DNA from: Spirochaetaceae bacterium | GTDB lineage: Bacteria; Spirochaetota; Spirochaetia; Treponematales; Treponemataceae | NCBI GenBank assembly: GCA_031285525.1 | Contig: JAITWB010000129.1 | Coordinates: 1-6,064, forward strand | Direction: 5' to 3' | DNA: 6,064 nucleotides | Shown: piece by piece, positions 1 through 5,677 of the stretch | How the letters are laid out: each line of letters begins with the position of its first letter | Position numbering within the stretch: the first letter of the stretch is position 1 | Notes under the pieces: generated by a model | What the model saw: only the letters and a program-made list of their open reading frames with translations | What the model was told of the DNA's origin: nothing | The model's database searches: none | Translations under genes and position numbers: made by a program

Positions 1-1407
1 CTAATCAAGGATATGTTAGTATCCGAGCCGGACGGTCGGAGTGTGACCGTATGTGGATGGGTCCGTACAAAACGGGACACAAAAAACCTTACTTTCATCC
101 AGGTAAATGACGGCTCCTGTTTTGCCTCGATTCAGCTTACCTTCGATAGGGAAGGGGGAAATGTCACCCCCGAAATCGAAGCGGAGCTGAAGAAGATTAC
201 AACAGGCGCTTCCATCGAAGCCGTGGGTAATCTGACGGCCTCACCGGCCTCGGGACAGGCGGTTGAGATAGCCGCTGTCAGCCTCTCGGTAACCGGGACT
301 GCTCCGGTGGAGAGCTATCCCCTGCAAAAGAAGAACCAGTCCCTCGAATTTTTGAGGGAAAACGCCCACCTCAGGGCAAGAACCAATACCTTCGGCGCCG
401 TGGCGAGAATGCGGAGCGAGATGGCATATGCGGTGCATACCTTCTTTCACGAACGGGGTTTCTCCTATGTGCATACGCCGATCATCACCGCCAGCGACTG
501 CGAAGGGGCAGGGGAGATGTTTCAGGTTACCACTCTGGATCTCGACAAGATAGCTTCAGACTCCGCAAAGGCGGGAAAAGCCGTACCGGTGGATTACTCG
601 AAGGATTTCTTCGGCAAGCAGGCGCATCTCACCGTTTCGGGACAGTTACAGGCAGAAACCTATGCCACCGCCCTCTCACGGGTATACACCTTCGGCCCCA
701 CCTTTCGGGCTGAGAACTCGAATACCACCCGTCACCTGGCGGAATTTTGGATGATCGAACCGGAGATGGCCTTTACGGACCTTGAAGGCAACATGGATAT
801 CGCCGAGGAGTTCGTCAAATACCTGATGAACTGGGCCCTCACCAAGTGCCGGGAGGACATGGAGTTCTTCAACGCCCGGATACAGCCGGGGCTCATCGAT
901 ACCCTGACCCATGTGGCAAATTCCGACTTCGTCAGGATCACCTATACCGATGCCGTGGCGGAACTGGAAAAGAATGCGGACAAGTTCGAGTTCAAGCCCT
1001 TCTGGGGCTGCGACCTCCAGAGCGAACACGAGAAATACCTCACCGAGGTTGTCTTTGGGAAGCCGGTAATTGTCACCGATTACCCCAAGGAGATAAAAGC
1101 CTTCTATATGAAGCTCAACGATGACGGAAAAACCGTGCGCGCCATGGACGTGCTCGTTCCCCAGCTCGGAGAGATCATCGGCGGTTCCCAGCGTGAAGAG
1201 CGCTATGATGTGCTGTCTGAACGGATTTCCTCACTGGGGCTCAGTCCCGAGGATTACTCCTGGTATCTGGATTTGAGGCGCTTCGGGACGGTAACCCATT
1301 CGGGCTTTGGTCTCGGTTTTGAACGGCTCCTCCTGTACATCACCGGTCTCGGCAACATACGGGATGTGATCCCCTATCCCCGTGCGCCCAAGCTCGCGGA
1401 TTTCTAA
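1..1407 (+). CDS. asnS: Asparaginyl-tRNA synthetase, 5' partial (class IIb)
   Basis: AsnRS uses ATP to attach asparagine to tRNA-Asn in the cytoplasm. Numbering from the ATG at 13, the N-terminal OB-fold anticodon-binding domain spans about 10-95 ([18 protein letters not shown] at 31-36). The class II core follows. Motif 1 is near 140-175, with [16 protein letters not shown] typical of AsnRS. Next is the KDFFGK...[13 protein letters not shown] segment, then motif 2 around [16 protein letters not shown] (Arg232, Glu234). The [12 protein letters not shown] segment is at 386-397 and motif 3 is [12 protein letters not shown] at 431-442 (Arg438). The C-terminus ends in [12 protein letters not shown], as in E. 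coli AsnRS. The four codons before the ATG stay open (LIKD) and resemble the usual leader of the family, which is about 10 residues longer. The true start is therefore probably upstream of the window, and the ATG at 13 has no convincing Shine-Dalgarno sequence. The core is intact at 464+ residues, against 466 in E. coli. The next gene begins 18 bases downstream, so the two may share a transcript. Confidence 0.97.
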   Translation, partial: LIKDMLVSEPDGRSVTVCGWVRTKRDTKNLTFIQVNDGSCFASIQLTFDREGGNVTPEIEAELKKITTGASIEAVGNLTASPASGQAVEIAAVSLSVTGTAPVESYPLQKKNQSLEFLRENAHLRARTNTFGAVARMRSEMAYAVHTFFHERGFSYVHTPIITASDCEGAGEMFQVTTLDLDKIASDSAKAGKAVPVDYSKDFFGKQAHLTVSGQLQAETYATALSRVYTFGPTFRAENSNTTRHLAEFWMIEPEMAFTDLEGNMDIAEEFVKYLMNWALTKCREDMEFFNARIQPGLIDTLTHVANSDFVRITYTDAVAELEKNADKFEFKPFWGCDLQSEHEKYLTEVVFGKPVIVTDYPKEIKAFYMKLNDDGKTVRAMDVLVPQLGEIIGGSQREERYDVLSERISSLGLSPEDYSWYLDLRRFGTVTHSGFGLGFERLLLYITGLGNIRDVIPYPRAPKLADF

Positions 1408-1425
1408 CGGTTTGGTTCATAGTTG

Positions 1426-2820
1426 ATGAAGAAACACAGAGGTTCCGGTAGGACGAGCCCTAAGGGGATAACCCTAAAAGGCTTACTCTCTTCAAGGGTA
1501 GTACTTCCTGCCGGGATCGCTTTTATCCTGTTCTCCCTCTCCTTTGCCCTCGTTCTGGTATACGCCTCCCGCATGGCGCCGCTTCCGCCGGAAGTTCCGT
1601 CCCTTGCGCCGCCGCCCCGCTTTGCCAGCGAGTGGAAACCTCCCTTGTCGGAACTCCCCTACGAAGCTCTGTCCCCGGAGCTTTCCCTCTATGCCCGCTC
1701 CGCCATTCTGGTGGATATCGCCACAGGAAACATCCTCTTCGAGAAAAACGCCGATGCGGTAATTCCCCCTGCCTCGATGACCAAGATCGCCTTGATGTTC
1801 GTCGTATTTCAGGAAATTGCCCGGGGCGGAATATCCCTTTCGGACGTGGTAGATCTTCCCCCTGAATCCTGGGCAGTAAACGCCCCTCCCGGCTCATCCC
1901 TCATGTTCCTTGAAGAGGGACAAGTGGTTACCCTGGAGGATTTATTGGTAGGACTCTCGGTAGCATCGGGCAACGACGCCGCTATTGCCGTAGCCTATCA
2001 TATCTCCGGCTCCGTCGAAGCCTTTTGCCGCAGAATGACCGAAGAAATGCGCAAGCTCGGTCTCACCGTAACAACCTTCGTCGAACCCTCAGGCTATAGC
2101 GAACTCAACCTGACCACCGCCCGGGAATTCGCTGCCTTTTCCCGGATCTACCTCGACCGCTATCCCGAATCCCTGGAACTGTTCCATTCCCGTGAAAGCA
2201 TGGTCTTCCCTCTAGGGCGAAACATCCCCGGCGAGACTCGTTCCGGGACAATCCCCGGAGTCTCACGAACTCTCTACGCCACCAACAAACTGGTCGGTCT
2301 TCTGGAAGGCTGTGATGGACTCAAAACCGGCTACATCGACGAATCGGGGTACAACCTCATCCTCACCGCCCGCCGAGGAGAAACCCGCTTTCTCTCAGTC
2401 ACCATGGGCGGTCCCGGCCGCAATTCTATGGAAGGAACCCGCTACCGAAACGCCGACGGCACCACTCTTATGGAATGGGCCTTCGGTTCATTCTATACTG
2501 CCCGCCCACTGGAAACCGCATCCGCCCCGGTACGCATCTGGTACGGAGCGGACAGCGCTGCCTCTCTGGTAGAAGCCGAGATAATCAAACTAACCGTCCC
2601 CCGGCAGTTTGAGGGAAAACTTGTGCGCAGGCTTGAGTTTCCGGAAGAACTGGATGCTCCGGTATATGTAGGGCAGCAGTACGGCACGGCAGTCTACGAG
2701 GCTGACGGCGTGGTACTTGATACAGTACCCCTTGTTGCCGACAGGACTCTGGAGCAGGGGAGCAGGTTGAAGGTCTTTATGGATACGATTGCACGGCCGT
2801 TTTGTGTGTGGTTTAGGTGA
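1426..2820 (+). CDS. D-alanyl-D-alanine carboxypeptidase (peptidase S11, PBP5/6-like) with N-terminal membrane anchor
   Basis: This serine DD-carboxypeptidase should remove the terminal D-Ala from peptidoglycan pentapeptides in the periplasm. Residues here are numbered from the ATG at 1426 (464 aa). The three penicilloyl-transferase motifs are present: SMTK at 117-120 (nucleophile Ser117, base Lys120), SGN at 181-183 and KTG at 300-302. Their spacing fits family S11. A basic N-terminus (MKKHRGSGR) leads into one hydrophobic segment at about 25-46, with no clear signal-peptidase site. A proline-rich linker follows at about 51-78, then the catalytic domain. Residues from about 360 to the end look like the beta-rich PBP5 C-terminal domain. 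The last residues (ARPFCVWFR) could form a short amphipathic tail. A TTG directly before the ATG is the alternative start. Neither has a good ribosome binding site, which may mean coupling to asnS, whose stop is 18 bases upstream. Family assignment is firm. Which dac paralogue it is cannot be told, so no symbol is given. Confidence 0.93.
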   Translation: MKKHRGSGRTSPKGITLKGLLSSRVVLPAGIAFILFSLSFALVLVYASRMAPLPPEVPSLAPPPRFASEWKPPLSELPYEALSPELSLYARSAILVDIATGNILFEKNADAVIPPASMTKIALMFVVFQEIARGGISLSDVVDLPPESWAVNAPPGSSLMFLEEGQVVTLEDLLVGLSVASGNDAAIAVAYHISGSVEAFCRRMTEEMRKLGLTVTTFVEPSGYSELNLTTAREFAAFSRIYLDRYPESLELFHSRESMVFPLGRNIPGETRSGTIPGVSRTLYATNKLVGLLEGCDGLKTGYIDESGYNLILTARRGETRFLSVTMGGPGRNSMEGTRYRNADGTTLMEWAFGSFYTARPLETASAPVRIWYGADSAASLVEAEIIKLTVPRQFEGKLVRRLEFPEELDAPVYVGQQYGTAVYEADGVVLDTVPLVADRTLEQGSRLKVFMDTIARPFCVWFR

Positions 2821-2929
2821 CAGTAGAACCATTCTAATGCCCAGAATGTCGGGTTAAAAGTAGGCGGTGGAGAGCAGAAGGGCATATGAAAGCTCCAGCG
2901 TGCCCTGGAGCATAACCGTCTTAAAGGCA
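2821..2929. other. Convergent intergenic spacer
   Basis: These 109 bases separate the plus-strand carboxypeptidase gene from the minus-strand permease gene, so both transcripts end here. No coding frame is supported. The spacer contains one perfect 7-bp inverted repeat (listed separately) and one weaker 6-bp repeat, CATTCT (2830-2835) with AGAATG (2843-2848). Neither is followed by a long T run on either strand. Confidence 0.7.
2892..2911 (-). terminator. Candidate hairpin terminator for the permease transcript
   Basis: GCTCCAG (2892-2898) and CTGGAGC (2905-2911) form a perfect 7-bp stem with a 6-base loop. The stem starts 18 bases past the permease stop codon. On the minus strand the stem is followed by only TTT and then CAT, so this is a weak intrinsic terminator. 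On the plus strand it is followed by ATAACC, with no T tract. It could serve both directions or depend on another factor. The placement in a convergent spacer is the main support. Confidence 0.4.
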
Positions 2930-4159
2930 TTAAATGAAATGACGTACTTCCCTATGAGTCGTCATGGCATTGACCTGAGCCACGAGATAGGTTCCGAACA
3001 TATGAGTCAGGGCGTCGAAGGCCGCCGCAATGGCGCAGATAAAAAACGCCGCCGGTTTTAGTATCAAATATCCCGATTCAAACACCCGCCCATAGAGCGA
3101 ACAGAGGATAGCCAGGGCGATAAAGGTTCCCCCTACGGGAATATTCCCCAGCAAAAAGGAGAGCAGTATGGCAACTCCGGCTATCCAGAAGAGATCCTGC
3201 GCCGGAATCCCCAAGCTTGAATAGGATTTGAGTATGATAATAAACGAAACCGTAATCGTCAGGGCGGTTCCCCCCTTGCTGAACACCGAAAAGAGGGGCA
3301 TTGTTACCGCCGAAATCCGCCGTCTTACGCCCAGGCATTCGTTGACGTGGCGCATCTCCACCCCAAGGGACACGTTTGCGTCCCCCGAGAAAAAAGCGGC
3401 AACCACAGGAGCTATCGAAGCGTACAGAACCCGATAGGGGTTTATCTTGCCCAGAATCAGCCGCAGCAGCAAAGGATATATGATCCCCGCGATGACCGCA
3501 AAGTCTATCACCAGAATCAGGACAAGCTCTCTAAAGAGCGGCGTTGTCAGCATTTCCCGGTATTGATGTGTCCATCCTGCGGCGAGGACGATCAGCGCAA
3601 AGGCAAACATATCGATAAAAAACGAAAATACTGCATAGCTCACCCGGGAGAGGGAATCGAATAGGTTCAGCGCCGGCTTTGCGGCTGCCTTGTCGGCGGC
3701 GCACCCCGCTCCGGCAAAACCTGCGAAAATGCAGAGGGGCAGAATAAAGGCGCTATTCACCATCGTTTCAAATGCGGAGTAGGGAAAAAGCTGGAGGAGC
3801 ATCCCCGAAATATCCAGCGACAAGGTTCCCACAGCTTCCTCGGCGAACATGGGTATCCGCTGGGGATTCCAGATAAGAACCGAACCGAGTCCCACTGCGG
3901 CCTGGATCACCGCCGCTCCTGTGATAACTGCGGCAGCCAGCAGTCCCACTTTCAGGAGCTTTTCGCTCTCCCGCAGCTCAAACACCGCCACGGTAAAACT
4001 AAAAAAGAGCAGGGGGTACAAAGCGTACCGTCCAATTCTGAGAGCCGCTTCTGAGAGAAAGGTTGTCACCTTTGATATCAGTTCATTTTCTGTCGGAAAT
4101 ATCAGACAAAACCCGATACCCAAAACAGAGCCGATAATATATTTGAGCCATATTTTCAT
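2930..4159 (-). CDS. Divergent sodium:dicarboxylate symporter (SDF/DAACS) family permease, substrate unknown
   Basis: This is a polytopic inner-membrane protein of 409 aa, close to the usual 400-430 of the family, with hydrophobic segments along its length. Family membership is suggested by the C-terminal half. An HP1-like stretch AAFFSGDANVSLGVEMR (254-270) sits where GltPh has AFVTRSSSGTLPVTMR. RRISAVTMPLFSVFSKGGTAL (280-300) stands in place of the TM7 region ending NMDGTAL. An HP2-like GNIPVGGTFIAL is at 338-349, and a TM8-like helix has FDALTHMFGT at 381-390. Most residues that bind aspartate and sodium in GltPh differ, so the substrate and coupling ion are uncertain. The start at 4159 (MKIWLKYIIGS) is chosen because it opens directly into the first membrane helix. 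An upstream in-frame ATG at 4270 would add 37 hydrophilic residues and overlap tcdA. No clear Shine-Dalgarno sequence precedes 4159. The 31-base gap to tcdA suggests co-transcription. Confidence 0.82.
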   Translation of the reverse strand: MKIWLKYIIGSVLGIGFCLIFPTENELISKVTTFLSEAALRIGRYALYPLLFFSFTVAVFELRESEKLLKVGLLAAAVITGAAVIQAAVGLGSVLIWNPQRIPMFAEEAVGTLSLDISGMLLQLFPYSAFETMVNSAFILPLCIFAGFAGAGCAADKAAAKPALNLFDSLSRVSYAVFSFFIDMFAFALIVLAAGWTHQYREMLTTPLFRELVLILVIDFAVIAGIIYPLLLRLILGKINPYRVLYASIAPVVAAFFSGDANVSLGVEMRHVNECLGVRRRISAVTMPLFSVFSKGGTALTITVSFIIILKSYSSLGIPAQDLFWIAGVAILLSFLLGNIPVGGTFIALAILCSLYGRVFESGYLILKPAAFFICAIAAAFDALTHMFGTYLVAQVNAMTTHREVRHFI

Positions 4160-4190
4160 AGTTGAAGGATATCTTAATGGTTTTATCCCG

Positions 4191-4928
4191 TCAATACGGG
4201 GATGAAATAATCTGCCTAACCGCCTCTCCCGCCATAATGAGCCCTGCTGCCGAAGGAACCCAGGGAACACTGCCTGGCAAACTGCTGCGTATACCCTTTT
4301 GGAGATTCTCCTCTTCTTGTGTTTTCTGAATCCGTATTGGCTGTTCCGTAGAAAACACCACTTTTAGGCTTGGTATATTCCGTTTTTTCAGCTCATGCCG
4401 CATCACCCGGCAGAGGGGACACACCGAAGTCTCGTAAATATCTGCGAGCCGGAGCATAGCAGGATTCAGCTTATTGCCGCACCCCATGGCGCTGATGATC
4501 GGGAGTCCCCGCTGCGCCGCCGTAACCGCCAGTCCTATCTTTGCCGAAACCGTATCCACCGCATCGATAATAAAGCAGTCCCGGTCAAATACTTCGGGAA
4601 TACGGATAAGCCCCTCCTCATCGGGAAGGACAAATGTCTCCAGCGTTATCACCTCTGCGTTGGGGTTGATATCCCGTATCCGTTCCGCCATTACCTGGGT
4701 CTTATACTTTCCGATGGTGGAATGCAGGGCAATGAGCTGCCTGTTCAGGTTTGAAGCGTCCACCACGTCATTGTCTATGAGGATGAGGGTCCCTATTCCG
4801 CTGCGGGCAAGGGCTTCTGCTGCGAAGGAACCGACGCCGCCTATGCCGAATACCGCAGCGGCGGCGTTTTGCAGTACCCCTTCTGCGTCATCACCCAATA
4901 CAAGCCGTGAACGTTCGAAAAGCTTCAT
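4191..4928 (-). CDS. tcdA: ThiF/E1-like enzyme, probable tRNA threonylcarbamoyladenosine dehydratase (TcdA/YgdL family)
   Basis: TcdA-type enzymes use ATP to dehydrate and cyclise t6A37 to ct6A in ANN-decoding tRNAs, in the cytoplasm. The 245-aa protein has a Rossmann-type adenylation domain. The nucleotide loop GIGGVGS is at 28-34, followed by IDNDVVDASNLNRQ at 51-64 (Asp52, Asp54, Asn62, Arg63, Gln64) and GKYK at 73-76. DAVDT is at 122-126, SAMGCGNKLNP at 146-156, and the C-terminal VPSAAGLIMAGEAV is at 224-237. The stretch YETSVCPLCRVMRHELKKR (165-183), then VVFSTEQPI, is characteristic of YgdL/TcdA homologues rather than MoeB or ThiF, which carry paired CxxC zinc motifs. Here there is one CxxC (Cys170, Cys173). 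It is slightly shorter than E. coli TcdA (268 aa). The start at 4928 is fixed by a strong GGAGGAA at 4942-4936, 7 bases upstream. It is the first gene of a minus-strand pair with the permease. MoeB/HesA-like activity is a less likely alternative. Confidence 0.87.
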   Translation of the reverse strand: MKLFERSRLVLGDDAEGVLQNAAAAVFGIGGVGSFAAEALARSGIGTLILIDNDVVDASNLNRQLIALHSTIGKYKTQVMAERIRDINPNAEVITLETFVLPDEEGLIRIPEVFDRDCFIIDAVDTVSAKIGLAVTAAQRGLPIISAMGCGNKLNPAMLRLADIYETSVCPLCRVMRHELKKRNIPSLKVVFSTEQPIRIQKTQEEENLQKGIRSSLPGSVPWVPSAAGLIMAGEAVRQIISSPY

Positions 4929-4935
4929 ATACCGG

Positions 4936-4942
4936 TTCCTCC
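4936..4942 (-). promoter_or_regulatory. Ribosome binding site of tcdA
   Basis: GGAGGAA on the minus strand lies 7 bases before the ATG at 4928. It decides this start over the upstream in-frame ATG at 5144, which would run through the divergent promoter region and into the neighbouring lipoprotein gene. Confidence 0.85.
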
Positions 4943-4967
4943 ATATAGTGTTTTTTTTCACCCAATG

Positions 4968-4976
4968 TGCTATAGT
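4968..4976 (+). promoter_or_regulatory. Putative extended -10 promoter for the lipoprotein operon
   Basis: TGCTATAGT matches an extended -10 element: TG, one base, then TATAGT, which is five of six to TATAAT. The -35 position about 17 bases upstream (GTGTTT/TGTTTT, overlapping the start of the T8 tract) is poor, as is common for extended -10 promoters. Transcription would start near 4983, giving a leader of about 45 bases before the LpoB-like start. The minus-strand gene must also be served from this 100-base gap, but I see no comparably good element for it. Confidence 0.5.
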
Positions 4977-4983
4977 ATCAAAG

Positions 4984-4997
4984 GTTAACAGTGTAAC
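4984..4997. promoter_or_regulatory. Imperfect dyad, possible operator
   Basis: GTTAACA followed by GTGTAAC reads as an imperfect 14-base palindrome (five of seven positions pair). It sits at the expected transcription start just downstream of the extended -10, where a repressor could act. One copy only, so it may be chance. Confidence 0.2.
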
Positions 4998-5017
4998 AGA
5001 AACTGAAATGCACAAAC

Positions 5018-5024
5018 AGAGGAG
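5018..5024 (+). promoter_or_regulatory. Ribosome binding site of the LpoB-like gene
   Basis: AGAGGAG lies 4 bases before the ATG at 5029. It selects this start over the in-frame ATG at 5008, which is upstream of the site and would place it inside the coding region. Confidence 0.75.
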
Positions 5025-5028
5025 TATT

Positions 5029-5649
5029 ATGACACAGCTCAAACTGATATGTATAGCCGTTACGGCGGCTCTGTTCTTTGCAGGATGCGCCTCCATGGGG
5101 TCTGCAAACCCTACGGTAACACGGGTCAGCTCCGACACCGTCACCGACTTGAGCGGTTACTGGAACGATACCGATGTGCGGATCGTCGCCAATTCCCTCA
5201 TCGCAGACTGCCTTGAGGCGCCCCAGGTTCTTGCATTTTCCCGGAACGAAGATCGGCTTCCCGTGGTTATCGTCGGCTCATTTCGCAATGAGAGCGACGA
5301 GCATATCGATACCTCGATCATTACCAAGCGCATAGAAGCCGCTCTGGTAAACTCCGGACAGGTCGATTTTGTCGCCTCCAGCTCTGAGCGGGGGGAGATA
5401 CGTACCGAACGGGAAGAACAGCAGCTCTGGGCAAGTGAAGAGTCTGCGAAACGGCTTGCCAACGAAACAGGCGCCGACTTCATGATGCTCGGTTCAGTCA
5501 AAACCATGGTCGATCAGGCAGGAAACACCGCTGTCCGTACCTATATGGTTCATGCGGAACTCATCAATGTGGAAACAAACCGTGTCATGTGGATAGGGGA
5601 AAACAACGAGATAAAGAAGATGATCGAGCGTTCCTCTTACCGCCCCTGA
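5029..5649 (+). CDS. LpoB-like lipoprotein (penicillin-binding protein activator family)
   Basis: This is a predicted 206-aa envelope lipoprotein. A short signal peptide (MTQLKLICIAVTAALFFAG) ends in the lipobox FFAGC with lipidated Cys20. The mature protein has a short linker (about 21-38) and then one globular domain. DLSGYWNDTDVR (40-51) is a signature of LpoB-like proteins outside enterobacteria. It is followed by PVVIVGSFRNESDEHIDT (78-95), IEAALVNSG (102-110), GADFMMLGSV (128-137) and a C-terminal strand, ELINVETNRVMWIGE (157-171), comparable to the TGEIIWSG end of E. coli LpoB. In E. coli, LpoB stimulates the class A synthase PBP1b. Whether this protein does so is inferred from family only, so no symbol is given. 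It heads a plus-strand operon, with the next lipoprotein gene beginning 28 bases after its stop, and is divergent from tcdA. Confidence 0.85.
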   Translation: MTQLKLICIAVTAALFFAGCASMGSANPTVTRVSSDTVTDLSGYWNDTDVRIVANSLIADCLEAPQVLAFSRNEDRLPVVIVGSFRNESDEHIDTSIITKRIEAALVNSGQVDFVASSSERGEIRTEREEQQLWASEESAKRLANETGADFMMLGSVKTMVDQAGNTAVRTYMVHAELINVETNRVMWIGENNEIKKMIERSSYRP

Positions 5650-5677
5650 TCGTTTTCGTTTTTTTCAGGTTTTATAG

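Larger units (their letters stand above)
4929..5028. promoter_or_regulatory. Divergent intergenic region between tcdA and the LpoB-like gene
   Basis: These 100 bases must carry the start signals for both outward-facing units. They contain the tcdA ribosome binding site, a run of eight T (4951-4958, eight A in the tcdA leader), the extended -10 for the plus strand, the imperfect GTTAACA/GTGTAAC dyad and the LpoB-like ribosome binding site. The region is more AT-rich than the flanking genes. A minus-strand -10 near TACTAT (about 4977-4972) overlapping the plus-strand -10 is possible but weak. Confidence 0.6.

Noticed and set aside
2830..2885. Repeats CATTCT/AGAATG and distant ATGCCC/GGGCAT in the convergent spacer
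   Set aside because: Short, AT-rich or widely spaced pairings that are expected by chance; no T run follows.
2867..3061. Small plus-strand open frame overlapping the permease 3' end
   Set aside because: It is antisense to conserved permease TM8 coding sequence and has no plausible ribosome binding site or protein features.
4187..4200. Inverted repeat CCCG/CGGG around the tcdA stop codon
   Set aside because: A 4-bp stem with no T tract in the relevant direction is too weak to call a terminator.
4160..4270. Longer permease start at 4270
   Set aside because: It adds a basic hydrophilic leader read out of frame from the end of tcdA; the family opens with a membrane helix, as at 4159.
4474..5028. 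In-frame plus-strand extension upstream of the LpoB-like gene starting at 4474
   Set aside because: It runs antisense through tcdA and the promoter region. The signal peptide and ribosome binding site fix the start at 5029.
5008..5028. Alternative ATG start at 5008 for the LpoB-like gene
   Set aside because: It would add seven residues before the signal peptide and put the AGAGGAG site inside the gene; no ribosome binding site precedes it.
4929..5144. Extended tcdA start at 5144 adding 72 residues including a hydrophobic stretch
   Set aside because: The extension overlaps the neighbouring gene and promoter on the other strand. Homologues begin near the MKLFERSRLVLG segment, which has a strong ribosome binding site.
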